This document shows positions 46,306-58,652 of a stretch of DNA of 64,000 nucleotides, piece by piece. Under the pieces are notes generated by a model. The model ran no database searches. It was not told where the DNA came from and was given only the letters and a program-made list of their open reading frames with translations. The stretch is from Ustilaginoidea virens (lineage: Eukaryota; Ascomycota; Sordariomycetes; Hypocreales; Clavicipitaceae). Where the stretch lies: the NCBI RefSeq assembly GCF_000687475.1, contig NC_057317.1, positions 1,612,001 to 1,676,000 on the forward strand, read 5' to 3'. The position numbers and the translations under genes are program-made. How positions within the stretch are numbered: the first letter of the stretch is position 1; each line of letters starts with the position of its first letter.

Positions 46306-46972
46306 CCCAGTAGCAAGTGCGCGTTGAGTGCGAGTCGCGTATGTTTGCTTCCCGGGCGTCCTGGTACGTTTGCGGTAAACACGGTGTATGGGAACGGGCA
46401 TGGCCATGGGGATTCAGCGGGTCACAATGATGGATGACTGTCGAATTTGCCGATGCGGAAATCCGCCGCATCTCTTTTGTCATGTAGTAAAGAAACATAT
46501 ATGGATGCTACAAGCATCGCCATTGCGTTGTGATGCATAATGGTTCAACGCCCCTCGCTATGCCTATGCTCCCGTCACACCTACTTGAACCCCCCTCCCC
46601 AAAAGTAATACTTCAATGCTTCCGCCCGCGGCGTATTGCCCATTATGAGATTCCCACCTTCATCCACATACATTCCCGCGCGGCAACCCTGCTTGCAATG
46701 CTGCGCGGCGGCTGGCAGACAAGGACGGAAAACGAAATCATTCGAAGTGGCCGTGTCTCCCGGCTCATACTCATCACGATGGCGGTGGCGGTGGTCGAAT
46801 CTCCACTGGTTCTTTGATGACTACTTCTATGTCCTTGAGGGGGACGCCGTCACTGCTTATCTGTATCCTAGACTTAGCTCTCCTACTTTGCCCTATTTTC
46901 CTGACTTGTTCTCTTCTTCTTCTTTTTTTTTTGAAGAAGAAGAAGAAAAGGGAAGCTCTTCCTTTTGGGAAC
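46306..46972. other. Convergent spacer HIS4 / PAH1, with coding-like minus-strand text
   Basis: 3' flanks of two convergent genes. On the minus strand 46,860-46,774 (ISSDGVPLKDIEVVIKE, then a Pro run and stop) and 46,820-46,581 (79 codons, including DEYEPGDTATSNDFVF and GMYVDEGGNLIMGN) look coding and could be a final PAH1 exon. See findings. A GAAGAA/TTCTTC inverted pair lies at 46,913-46,948. Confidence 0.45.
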
Positions 46973-49308
46973 TCATGTTGTTTGAGATAAATCACCAACC
47001 CCTGTGATAAGCTCGGCGGAAATGTCCTCCTCAACGGCTTTACCCGAAATCTTTGCTTTCGCCAAGCGATGGACAAGCTGGCTTTCATCGTCGGACAGCT
47101 GGCCCTCGATTTCTTCATCGTACTCTTCGTACGTGTCTTCGTCCTCGACATTGTCGTCGTCCACGCTTTCGTCTATCGAGTCGCGGGAGAGGTAGCTGTC
47201 CACGAGGCCGTCGCCAACTTCCTCGTCGTCGTCGTCGTCGTCGGTGTATGCGCTCTCGTTGTCGGCGGGAGCGTCGGGCTCTTCGCCGTCGCTGGCCGAA
47301 AACTCGTCAAGATCCAGCGGCTCGTCTCGCCAGTATTTGAAGTCGGTGTAGTCTTCTCCTCCGGCCTTAACCAACGTGGCGACTGGTGGGAAGTAGTGGT
47401 CGACAACTTCGTTAATGTTGACGTAGCTCATCTTGAGCTTGTTGAGGCTGAGGAGGTCGAGCGACACCTCCGAGTTGGAGTTGATTGTGAAAATTCTCGT
47501 TCTCGGCACGTCCACGGTTCGGTAGGAAATCTGGTCAGTCAGCCGGTTTCCGAAACCCGCGTAGAATGGGCTGTGGTCTGGGCCGTAGAGGCTGCTGATG
47601 TCCCGCAGGGTGGCCATCTTGAACACGTGAGGCTGACGCAAGTACACCTCTCGGCGCAAGGCAGCCATTGTGCGGTCGGGCGAAAGAATGGTGGGGCCAT
47701 GAGGCATCCTGCATCCTCCCTGGACGATGCCGTTGACATAGGCTCTTGTCGTGTCCGCCTGGCCGACAGACCGGCTAGTGAGATACATGATGTTGTATCC
47801 GTTTTGGGAAATATCACTGTAAAGCTTGGCGATGCCCGTGTGCGTCCAGTCTCGCCCAATCATGTTGAGCACGTGGCCGAGGGCGTCAGACTTGGTGATT
47901 GTGCCGTCAATGTCGGAGATGACGACGGGGGTTTCGTGCTTCCACAAGAACATGTTGGCAGAGCAGGTTGCTCGATTGACGGTGAAGCTCATGGAGTTTT
48001 CCCCAGGCTTCAAGTCCAAAGCCTTGAGCTGATCGCTAGTCAGTCGCAGAGTTTTTGCGTAATTGATATTTGGGTCTCCAGCATATCCAGAGCCGAGAGG
48101 AGTGCGGGGAGGAGTCTGCAGTCCCGAAGGGCCAGCATCCGATTCGGATCGTCTATGCGAGGGCACATGAGGGCTATTTGTAACGTCACTGCCATCACTC
48201 TGATAACCGGGATCCGATATAGCGTCCGCAGCCGTGTTGTGTCGATGAGCCTTCAATGAGGACTCGATGGTCTTGTTCATGGCAGCCTGCTTGGCCTCTT
48301 CACTGCTATAAATCCACAGATTTCCCTCTTCGTCGAAACCAAAGAGAGAGCCAATGTCGTAGTTGCCCTCCAGTTCCTCGGAGAGAATCTTCCGGGCAAG
48401 AATTTCAGCTTGCAGCATGTCTTCTTCGCTGCTCTTGAAGCCAGTCATGTCGAGCATGAGGTCGCCAGTGGCGGTGACACGACTAGGAATGTTGACAGCT
48501 GAAAGCTCTTTTGCCAAGGTTTTGGCTCGCTCCATTCCCAGAGGCGGGGGTGTTTGTGATCTTTCCGATTCATCTGGGTCTCTGGAATCGGCGTCTTCAT
48601 CGCGAACGACAATCCTTGCAGAATTTCGAAGAAGATCTTCACTGTGAGGTCGAATCATGGCTGCTGACCAGTCGCCAGATGCGGGTCGTACTTTCGTCAT
48701 ATCTGGAGAAGACGAGAGCGGCGTTATCATGCCTAATTATAGACTTGTCGATAAGAATGCGAAGGCATAGGTGGGTTTTTTTTGTTTTTTTTTTTTTTGT
48801 TTTTTTTTTTTTTTGATTTTTTGGGCGAAGGGGGGGGGGGTGTGTGGGAAGCTGACGAACCATTTTCATTTGTGTGGGAGTGAAGTACCACTGGCGCAGG
48901 CCGTGACGCACTGCCAGGGCCCTGATCGAGGTCGAGAATGTCTGGGTCGTTGAGCCCAGGAAGGCTCTGCTCTGGTCCGAGGCCTGGACTGCTGGCTGGA
49001 GAGACGAGGGGTGAGGTTTGCAGCGATTCGGGGACATTTTCGGTGGTTTCAAAGACAAAGAAGGCTTCGCCGCCTTCCCCCAATTTCATGGAGTAGTCTT
49101 GCTTGATGCCATTGACTTTGAACTCGACCTTCTTCTCAGACGGCCGCAGAAGCGAGAACTTGCCGAAACGGACGTGAAAGGGAGAGCAGGCCAAGGATCC
49201 GTCGTCGTGTTGTACAACGATGACATCAATGGCACCGCTCAGAGTTGCCGGATTGATGGAATTCCATGCCGTTGAAACCGAATCGCTGAGGTTCCGGACG
49301 TACTGCAT
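46973..49308 (-). CDS. PAH1: Phosphatidate phosphatase PAH1 (lipin / Ned1 / Smp2)
   Basis: Mg2+-dependent phosphatidic acid phosphatase making diacylglycerol at the nuclear/ER membrane, which also controls nuclear shape. Two exons: 49,308-48,861 and 48,702-46,973, giving 725 aa. The 158-bp intron holds long T runs and 11 G in its plus-strand text; the junction reads HTNENDMTKVRPASGDWS. Start is MQYVRN with the N-lipin domain at residues 1-105 (INPATLSGAIDVIVV, FHVRFGKFSLLRP, KLGEGGEAFFVFET). The HAD active site DIDGT is at 413-417, followed by LTSRSVGQADTTRAYV, GPTILSPDR and PFYAGFGNRLTD, the C-lipin block. The tail is very acidic (YTDDDDDDEEVGDG; VDDDNVEDEDTYEEYDEE). The 3' end is uncertain: a further splice at 47,000 could replace the last 9 codons. 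Confidence 0.93.
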
Positions 49309-51916
49309 GTTTGCCACAATGGAGATTCCACTGTGGAAGCTGCGGCGATTTTCTTTTTTCTTCGTCTTTCAGTTCGCGAGGGTCAGGGAACTGGCCCAGA
49401 CGTTGGCTAGGAAGAGGCGCCAATAAGTAGTTGGTGAGAAATTGACCTTGACGAGCGCAAAGGGATTTGATCAGTTATGCTGGCAGTCTGGCAAAGGGCG
49501 GGTTTGCAAGGCCTGGGAAGCTGTGTATGGCGTCTGCCAGGCTGAGTGGCGTAGCGGTACGACCAGACTTGAGCGATCAATTCAAACGAGCGCAGCGAGG
49601 CTGGCTGACGCTGAACGGATGGGCGGCGAGTGCCGAGCAGGTAGTTTTGACAGGACGCGGAACCACCAGAGCCGATGGATCGGAACAAGACGACCGACGT
49701 TGGGCGCTCACGAGAACATGCGGATTCCGAAGCGACAGCGTGTATAGCAATGAGGGTTGTCACGGCGAGAGTTGGTCGGAAGGGAGAAGATGCTACAGTA
49801 GGTTCTTGGCCGCCTGGGGGGGCCGAGCATGGCACGCCAAGGCTCAACAAACTTCTAGCCACTAAAACGGCCGAGTACGGGGTGCATTACAACTGACGCA
49901 GGCACTGCCGCAGGCGCTGACGCCGGGCGGCCAAGCTGAGCCCGCATCGGGGTTGGCGCAGGAACAACGCCATGTGACGTGATTGGGCAGGGGCCCACTC
50001 TTCCGCCTCCGATGATGGCTGCATTGGGCTGATGTAAAGCATGTAAAGCACACTTGGGACGCCTTTGATTCGCTTCGGGCCAGGCGTCTTTACTTCCCTA
50101 CGGAGTACTGGAACTACAGACACAGCCTGCTGGGTCAGATGCGCGGAAAAGCCCATGACATGCTTCGATAGGGAAAACAGTGCTTCCTCGATCCTGGTCT
50201 AGTCGCAGAATCCAGATACTGGCGATCCGCTGAGGAAGCGGATACGGCCTGCCGCTGCGAGACCCACAAGGTCGAGAAGATGCCGTTGTAGCCGCGGTCC
50301 AACCCGCTGAGCTGCTTTGCGCAATGCAGCCGACGGCCACGGAGTTCTCCCAGTTCTCCCCCGCCCCCCCCTCCCCTTCTTCAGCCCCTCTTGGCTACCT
50401 AAGGGAAGCAAGGCAGCACGTTGAACTTTTCATGACGCATGAGGGCGACGGCAGCGCAGGTTGCCTGAGGGCAGCCGACGCGTTTCTGCCGTGCACACGA
50501 GACGAGACGAGACGAGACGCGTGCCTTGCGAAATCCGGCGAATGACCCAGGTCAGCCAGCGGCTGGAAACCTGACTCGTAACCAGGATGTCGTCGCCGAC
50601 TTGCAAACGAGCCAAGGCAAAGACAATGACAGTACGAGTACGGATTTCTGTTTTGCACTGCAGTCTATCGGCAACCAGACATCTTTTGGCTGTCGCCCCT
50701 CGCTACATGACTTGACCAGCGGATGATTTCTCGCTGGTCAAAGGGACTCGAGGCTACCATTTCACCTGGTACCTTTGTGTCATCTGCAAACCACTCGAGC
50801 GCCTGGTATATCGGGGCAAAGGAGCACGAGGGCATGCACAGTTGCATTGCTGCCGAGGTCGTTGCAGGGTCCATTGTCGTCCATTGGTGAACGAGTCTGG
50901 TTCCATTTGCTTTGTTTATTCTCCGCGGCAGAGATAAAGACAACAGGTCTGGTGCTTTTCTTCGTACTGCGGTTGATACGCAGGCAATCCGTCTGGTCTG
51001 GTCGTCTTGCTTCTGCTCCACCTCGTCGAAAATTCTTCAATGTCAAGTACCTATTGGTACCCACTCTGGTCGCGCCATGGCAAGTGCGCATTGTGGTAAG
51101 CTGGCAACGGTTAAGGTACAGGAACTTGGCAGGCTTAGACCTCTCCGCTCATCATCATCAACATTGGCTCAATTCGTGCCGTCTTCATCCTCAACCGTGG
51201 CAATGCCTTCGACTTCGGAATGCAGGCAGTCTTCCGAGTTTAGTCGACTTGCAATAAATATCCTGTTACTCATTCCAACGCTTCTGCCAACTCCCCAGGC
51301 TTGTGGTTTCCCCTAGGTACCCAAGCCGCAACAAGCTTGAGCCTAGCTGAATTTCCCGTTACATATTCCCTGAGCGATACTCCGTATTCCATGTAGTAGT
51401 ACAAGGAACAGGCGGGGCTCCCTCCATACCTCTGCCCAATAGATTCAAAGCTGTCTAAGTACCTACACCTCCAACCCCAGTTGTTTCAGTCCACCCAGCG
51501 GATTTTGCAGAAAATATTCAATGTCTGGTTGGTGATATCAAGATCATCCCGTCTCCTTTTTTTTTCTGGATGCTGGTGTTTTCCACCTCGGAAAGTTGCA
51601 TTAGGTAGGTAGGTACCTAAGGTAGGTAGGTAGACCATTGCTAGACACTTGCACTCTGATGATGGGCCAGTCTTTGGCATCCACGGCCAAGCGGATCCAC
51701 TGGTTCTACATGTCCGTTACCTTGAGCCTCCACACTCCAATGTCTGGTCCCTTTTACTTTTTCACCCTCCACTAATCAAACTTTGCCGGCCACCTCACCA
51801 ACGGCCTGGCAGTTCACGATTTCTTTGCTACCTTCTTTTTACCACCGTATGCCCCGTGATTGCCGGTCCATTCCCCCCCCGGATTCTCTCTCTGCAGCGC
51901 TCGGAGGGCCGAGAAT
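49309..51916. promoter_or_regulatory. Divergent PAH1 / FN3-protein intergenic region
   Basis: 2.6 kb. It contains ACGAGACGAGACGAGACGAG (about 50,498-50,517), TACGGAGTA (50,099-50,107), TACTCCGTA (51,379-51,387), and a GGTAGGTAGGTACCTA...GGTAGGTAGGTAG array (51,604-51,633). Open frames on both strands mirror each other and show no domain. No gene seen. Confidence 0.5.
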
Positions 51917-54900
51917 ATGTCATGGGACCTTCTGCCCTTGATCACGCTCTTTGTTGCCTTCATCAGCCTCTGGTGGTTGCGTAAATACTTGCCTGCATCC
52001 AAAAAGATTGTCTACACCGTCACCACTGCGGCCATCCTACACCTGTTCGGCCGTGCCGTCATGCATCGCATCTACTTTACCGCCCACGAGGCCGTTATAA
52101 AGGCTTCTCCTGTTGCGCGCTTCCACATGATTCTAACTCTAGGTGCTGTGGTCTGGTGAGTCGCTTCGTTCTTCTGCACCGCCCTTTCGACTCCATGCTC
52201 TTCCGACGGCGTTTCAGGACCCGGATCGCGACAACTCCACGGCAGTTATAGCTGTACGCAGTCTGACGTGCTAACTGGGGCCTTTCCTCGCCGCTCCACA
52301 GGCTTCTTCACCGTGCCTTCCAAACTTTGTGGAAGCCCGTATCCGAGCTCGTGAATATCCTTGGTGTTGACATTCCGCAGGCCCCTGAGGTGTGCCTAGC
52401 CGGTATTCGATCAGACGCAGCTACCCTCGCCTGGGCGCGACCCAATTCCCATCGCTTGGCGCCAAAGTATCTGATACAGGTGAATGGCGTGCAAGGTAAT
52501 TTTACATTTGCGCCAAGAAAAATACAACCAGACGAGGCGCAAGCTGCATACAAGACTTGCTGGACATGCTGACTCGTTGACAACAGTGGGAGAGGCCAGT
52601 GGAAGCGAGCCGGGCATCACGATCACCGGATTGAAGCCGAATCATTTTTACAACATAAGGGTCGTCGCTGTTGGCCATAACAACTTCCGATCCGGCAGTC
52701 CCGTCATACGACTAAGAACGTTTGGTAAAGACGGTCGCCCACAGTTGGGAAACTCTCGCTTGCCAAAGAATTTCGTCGACCCGGACCAGTCGAGCGCGGA
52801 TGCCCGCTATGACATGGATGGTTCGGATAAACCCAGCTCATCTGTGCCAGCAGTCGAGGCGACACCAGTACTTGATGGGGCGGCAAACCCATCACGAGAT
52901 GTTGCCACTGCGGCGCCGGGCCCACGAAGGAATACAGTCAATCGACGGCACTCCCCGTCTGTCGCCAGTACGGACCAGGCACAATCCAAGCTTGTCCCAT
53001 CCAACGAACCGGAAATGTCCTTGATGGAGCTCAATGACAAGTTTGAGAGCATCAGGAAAGAAATCGAAGCTACGCTACAATTGATAGCCAAGGAGCAAGC
53101 CGAGGCCGGCCAACAAGAAGACGAGCTGAAAAAGGAGCGTGACCGCAAGAGACAGGCCCTCAAGGAGAAGGAAGAACACACGATGCAACTCAGAGCGATG
53201 ATACGATCCACGATGGAGCAGATGCGAGCAGCTGAGAAGGAGCGTTCGAAAAAGGAACAGCTGCTGAAGGAGAAGGAGACGAAAAAGACCAAGATCAGGG
53301 ACAACATCACCAGGCTCGAGAAGGAGACGGAACGAATGAAGAAGGAGCGGCAAAGTTTTGACGTGCAGAGAACGGCGCTGGAGGAGAAGCGCGATCGAGA
53401 TGTTCGAGAGCTTGACGTTGGCAATGCCGATCTTCAAGAAACGTGTTCCGAGCTCGAGGCCGAGCTCAAGGAGAAGGGCAAGCAGCTGCAGGAGCTCAAG
53501 GCGGCCAGGGAACTGTTGCCTGGTGCCAACGACGAGCGATGGAAGGAGGACGACTTTAGACTAAAGCGAGAGTGGGAGATGGCGAGGCGAGAGTTGCACA
53601 GCCGCTTAGTAGCAGAAACAAAGCAGGGAGTCATGCTGGATCAACAAATCAGGTCTCTGACTCAACAGTTGGTGTTACATCAGCAACAGGCTGGTATCAA
53701 CTTCTACAACAAGCCAGCCTCGACGACGATGGACTACGACGCAACTGCAGCATCGCAGTCGGCAAATGGCTCGAGTTTTCCCGGCAGTGGTGGCGGTCTC
53801 GGAGGCACTCCCGTGTCTTCGCCTCCCCCGGCGGCTCCCCCGGAGCCCAGTTTCCAAGCTGGCAATGCGGCTTTCACCCAGGCAGGCTTCGGTTCCGGAT
53901 TCTTCATGGATATAGCAGCCAACACTGGTGCCAACGTCAGTTCGGAAGCCGAGCTAAAGTCTGCTGGCGGCCCGCTGAGTCCCTCGGCGCAAACCCTACT
54001 GCCCGCAAACATTTTCGACGACAATGAGGATTCTCTGGAAGGTAAGCATTCGGGCCGTCCACTATTGCCGGAACCCGCCATGGACGACGACCAAGGCCTA
54101 CAATCGCCAGCTTCCCCGGCCGCCTCAATCCCCGTAGTTTCCAGTCCCCATGGTTCCGCTCACAACTTGCCTTTCCCACAGCATACGGATGCCAGTGAGC
54201 GGATGCCGCTGACCATGAACTCGTCTCCAACAGCGCCGTCGGCCAGCAGCCATCGCCTCACCAATCTGTGGTCCAGCCTCCACCGCAGCAACAGGACTCC
54301 GAAGATCTCCGAAGATGGCGGTCCGCCCATAGGCTCTCTCAAAATTGGCCAGAGCCAGTCGTTCCCACGTGGTGCCGACGATGGTGAGGGTATGGAGAGC
54401 CGATGGAAGTACTGGCCCTGGGTCGGCAAGAACTCCACCGGCCAAGACGGCTCGATTGGAGGGCAAAGTCCTTTCTCTACCCGACGAGTTAGCTCTTTCA
54501 AAGGCCCCAGGATTTCCACCATCTCTGACCAAGAGAAAGGCCACTCCCGGCCTCCATCCATCAATTCGACGGAGCCCCCCCGCCCATCTACCGATAGCGG
54601 CTCCATTTGGGGGGCTCCGGGCGATGTTGCCGGTCCCATGAACCGAGTCTGGTCACCCGGTGACAATCATTGGCAGAGCAGGAATGGGTCAAGGCGTCCA
54701 TCCGTACATGGTTCGACCACAGCCTTGACGACTACGTTGGCTTCGGCCGACGACGAAATCTTGGATGTCAAAGATTTGAGGGATCCTCAAACGCTCGCCA
54801 GTCAAGTTGGCGTCATCGGTACTCGTCCACCAGGTGCTGTCACAGTACCCAGAACGATGAATCAACGTCTGAACCCGAATGCTCCCAGCTTCATGGGCAA

Positions 54901-55546
54901 TATGGGAAACATATTCCGCAAGGACAAGGACAAAGACAAAGACAAAGACAAGGACAAGGACAAGGACAAGGACAAGGACAAGGAACGAGCCAAAGACAAG
55001 AACAAAGAGGATAAGGGCAAGGGCAAGGAAATCACCCCGCCAAGCATGGACTTGGCACAGGACGTCGACGACTCGCCGTCCGGTTCGCGCATTTCTAGAG
55101 ATACCTACTCCTTTCACACAGGGACCTCGGTGTCTGAATCCCGTGAATCGCTGCAACTAGATTTGACGCAGTCAAACACACCATCAGAACTGAACTCGGG
55201 CTCCACGTCCAATCTGAAGGAATCCGACAATGTCGTCAGAAAGCTGTTCCGCAAAGGCAGCTCCGGAAAGTTTAGCCTTTCGTCCAGACTTGGTAAAGAA
55301 TCTGGCCTATTTAAGAAGGGCCCTGGGAGTACCTCCAACTCGGATCGGAACGTGTCCGCTGAGCAGCGCATGAGTATTGGCGACGCAGATGATCTTGGGG
55401 ATGACGGGATGCCGTTCGGACGCAGTTACGACAGCATGGCCAGCAGCCCTTTACTAGGACCTTCAAAATCCAAGGACAGCCGAGAAGGTCGAATGAGTTC
55501 GTGGCGCTTTTCAATCAAGAAAAAGGAGCAAGGACACGACCTTTAA
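51917..55546 (+). CDS. Membrane-anchored fibronectin type III / coiled-coil protein
   Basis: Conserved fungal protein of unknown function. Three exons: 51,917-52,155, 52,302-52,495 and 52,587-55,546, giving 1,130 aa. Introns are 146 and 91 bp; junctions read GAVVWLLHRAFQTLW and VNGVQVGEASGSEPG. The start MSWDLLPLITLFVAF opens with a transmembrane helix (about residues 4-22), and a second hydrophobic stretch (TTAAILHLFG) follows near 37-50. A fibronectin type III-like domain spans about 105-205 (DAATLAWARPNSHRLAPKYLIQV; ITGLKPNHFYNIRVVAVG). A long charged coiled coil lies at about 280-510 (EKERSKKEQLLKEKE). The rest is Ser/Pro-rich and disordered, with a Lys-Asp repeat and a basic end SSWRFSIKKKEQGHDL. 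It looks like a membrane-tethered scaffold; function not assigned. Confidence 0.85.
54919..55003 (+). repeat. In-frame hexamer repeat encoding (KD)n
   Basis: About ten copies of AAGGAC/AAAGAC encode alternating Lys-Asp, followed by KERAKDKNKEDKGKGKE. The antisense frames here give Leu/Val or Leu/Ser runs and are not genes. Confidence 0.85.
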
Positions 55547-56116
55547 AGAAAGGGAGAGTTGTGAAGTTGATGGGTTTCAGGATGAGGACTGAAAAACAGC
55601 GACTTATGCGGCGAGTGTAGTCTACTAGCTGCTGCCCTGCCCACCTGTGTCGTCGCAAAATTTGGTGCAATTGAAATATAAATGGAGACTGAACCTTGCT
55701 CTTCCATGCGGCGAAAGCGTAACAAAGTAGCTACCTAGATAAATTGCGGATGAGCCAGACGTTGGTTGTGATGAAAGGACCTATGTACGAAGCTCCTGGA
55801 TGCTTTCCCTTTGACCTGGCACCCGGTAGAACCTCGTGACCCACTTTTTTTGCCGGGCTGTCATTACTTGGCACTCGCGTAGGTACACTACGTTCCAACT
55901 TCCTGGACAGCCTTCCAGCAGGTGGCAGAATGCATCAACAAGTTCCAGCTGCGAGCAAAGTCTGCTCTATCAAGACGGTGTCTTTCTCCAAGCGATTTTC
56001 TCATGCTTTCTGTAACAGACGGCCAAGTTGAAAGCTATGTCTGTCAGGATGAACGTTGGGGAAGCGCCCACTCTGGATGCTGGTATGGAGTCCCTGCGAG
56101 CTCTCCATCCGCCACC
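55547..56116. promoter_or_regulatory. VPS53 5' region with an upstream ORF
   Basis: 3' flank of the FN3 gene and promoter/5' UTR of VPS53. An upstream ATG at 55,930 opens a 33-codon ORF ending at 56,031, out of frame with VPS53, which could lower its translation if transcribed. GTAGGTACACTACG lies near 55,880. Confidence 0.45.
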
Positions 56117-58652
56117 ATGCTGATCGCAGGCCTCGTGCCGGAGGGAGCAGTTGACTATGACCCGATGGAGCATCTAAACATGCTCTTCTCCCAACCTTCA
56201 ACCGTCAAATCAATCAGCCAAGTCTCGAAAGCCCTAAAAGCACACGAGAATGCTCTGTCCAGCGAAATCAATCGCCTCGAGCTCGAACAGGCGTACAAGC
56301 CGGACTCTAGCTTGGAGAGGATGCAGTCGGCGCAGACTGAGCTGGCGCAGCTATTCAGGAAGATTGAGACGGTTCGGTCACGAGCGATAGAAACAGAGCA
56401 AAACATCACGGTCATGACGGCAGAGATCAAGCGATTGGACGGCACGAAGCGGAATTTGGCGCTGAGCATGACGGCGTTGAAGAGACTGCAGATGCTGACG
56501 ACTGCGTACGAGCAACTGCGTGGGCTAGCAAAAGCAAGGCAGTACCGCGAATGCGCTGGTCTTTTGCAGGCCGTGATACAGCTCATGAAGCACTTCAACA
56601 GCTACCGAAGCATTGAGCAGATTGCGACGCTAAGTCGCGAGGTGTCGGAGCTTCAGAGGGAGCTGCTGGAGCAGGTTTGCGAGGACTTTGAGATGGCGTT
56701 TGCCAAGAGCGAGGTATCCTCGAGGAAAAACATGCTGGTGGAGGCGTGTCTCGTCATGGATGCGCTGGGCGATGCGGCCAGGTCGAGAATCATCACCTGG
56801 TACGTCAATACGGAACTGCGAGAATACCGGCAAGTCTTCCGGGGAAACGACGAGGCGGGGAGCTTGGACAATATCGGACGGAGGTACGCGTGGTTCAAGC
56901 GCATGATGAAGACGCACGAGGACGAACACGCGGCCATGTTCCCGTCGTACTGGCACGTGGGGGAATTGCTGGCCACGACTTTCTGCGACGGGACCAGAGA
57001 CGATTTCAAAGCCATACTGGAGAGGAGCGTGCGGCGCGTGGACGGCAGCAAGGTCGACGTGAATCTCCTGTTGAGCTGCCTGCAAGAAACGCTCGGTTTC
57101 GAGCAGAGCATCGAAAAGAAGTTCTCGAGCGGGCGCGAGCCGAGAGCGAGCATCGACACGCTGAGCTCGGCAGAGGAGAAGACGTACAACTTCAACGGCC
57201 TCATCTCGGTCGCGTTCGAGCCCTACTTGAGCTTGTGGGTCGAGTCCCAGGACAAGCAGCTGGCGGCCACGATTCCCAGGTATCGAACGCAGCCGCTGCT
57301 CCCTGCGGGCGAGGAATTCTCACCCCAGGCCGTCATTTCGTCGGCGATTGAGCTGTTCCACTTTTACAAGCTCACCCTGTCGCAATGCTCCAAACTCTCC
57401 ACCAGCGAGCGACTGCTGGACCTTTCCAAGGTGCTGTCCAAGTACCTGGACGAATACGCGCAGCAGGTCCTGCTTCCCGTCCTCCAAGCGGGGGGATCCC
57501 AAGGCCCGTCCGTGCAGCATGCCGTGCTGGTGTTGAACACTGCGGACTTCTGGCACGTCAACACGAACCAGCTGGAGGAGAACATCAAGAAACGCATCGA
57601 CGGCGAGCTCGTTTCCAGAGTGGACCTGTCCTCGCAGTCGGACGCGTTCCTGGGGGTTGCCAGCGCCGCAGTGCTTGCGTTGGTGCACGTTGTCGAGGTG
57701 GACTGCGCGGCTACGTGGCGTGAGATGAAGAACACGAACTGGATGACGATGGACAGCGCGGGCGACCAGAGCTCGTACGTGGGGGAGTTGGTGACGCACG
57801 TCAATGGCAAGGCGGCAGAGATACTGGCGGTGGTGTCCAAGCAGCAGTACGCGAGAGCGTTCTGCGACAAGCTGGTCGAGCAGCTGGCTACGGGTTACAT
57901 CAATAACATGGTGCATTGCCGACCGATTTCAGAAGTCGGCGCACAGCAGGTGAGAAACGAGCATGCCAGTCCAAAAGAAAGAAAGAAAGAAAGATGATAC
58001 CTCCACGAAGGCACTTATCACTAAGACGTTTCAACAGATGCTCGTTGACAAGTACGCTCTGACGAAAGCCTTTGGCAACCTACTCTCCCACCACAACCCA
58101 TCCTCGGCGCAGCAGACGCCGCCATCGAGCTTCGTCCGCCGCGTCGAGCACTCGATGAACCGCATGGACCCTCTGCTCAAAACCCTCCAGATCAGGCAGT
58201 CGCCGCCAGAGGGCCTCGTCCAGGGCTACCTCATCCACATTGGCGACCGGTCCGACGCCAACTTCAAGAAGATCCTGGACCTCAAGGGCGTCCGGAAACA
58301 AGACCAACCCCACCTCATGGAACTGTTTGCCATCCACAGAGACGGCAGCTCTCACGGAAAGCTGGTGCAAAACTCGCCCCTCCTGACGCCGCTCATGTCG
58401 CCGAGCAGCGGTGGCCTGGGGCCGGGAGGAAGCGGCATTGGTGGGGTGAACGCCGGCGCAAGATTCGACGCGGGTTCCCTGGGGGAGAAGTTGCTGAGTG
58501 CGGCGAGGGACATTGGCACGACGACAACAGGGCAGAGCGTCGAAAAGGCGACGATGAATGAGAATCTAAGAAACTTTGGGAAATTCTTCAGGAGGGACAT
58601 TGGTGGGTTGGGGGTGAGGTTTGGCAAGAGCGGCGAGGATGGGCGGTCATGA
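56117..58652 (+). CDS. VPS53: GARP complex subunit VPS53
   Basis: Subunit of the Golgi-associated retrograde protein (GARP) tether that receives endosome-derived vesicles at the trans-Golgi network. Two exons: 56,117-57,949 and 58,038-58,652, giving 815 aa. The 88-bp intron has a GAAA microsatellite; the junction reads EVGAQQMLVDKYALTKAFGN. The Vps53 N-terminal domain starts DYDPMEHLNMLFSQPS, then SSLERMQSAQTELAQLFRKIE, and TEQNITVMTAEIKRLDGTKRNL, a heptad coiled coil. Next come RGLAKARQYRECAGLLQAV and the long helical rod (VTWYVNTELREYRQVFRG-type text, here ITWYVNT). Start: the ATG at 56,117 sits in an excellent context (CCGCCACCATG). The ATG at 56,003 in the same frame would add 38 poorly conserved residues. 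The tail is Gly-rich, ending GKSGEDGRS. Confidence 0.93.

Noticed and set aside
55922..56002. Extension of VPS53 to a GTG at 55,922
   Set aside because: Non-AUG start with no conserved text; a Kozak-perfect ATG lies downstream.
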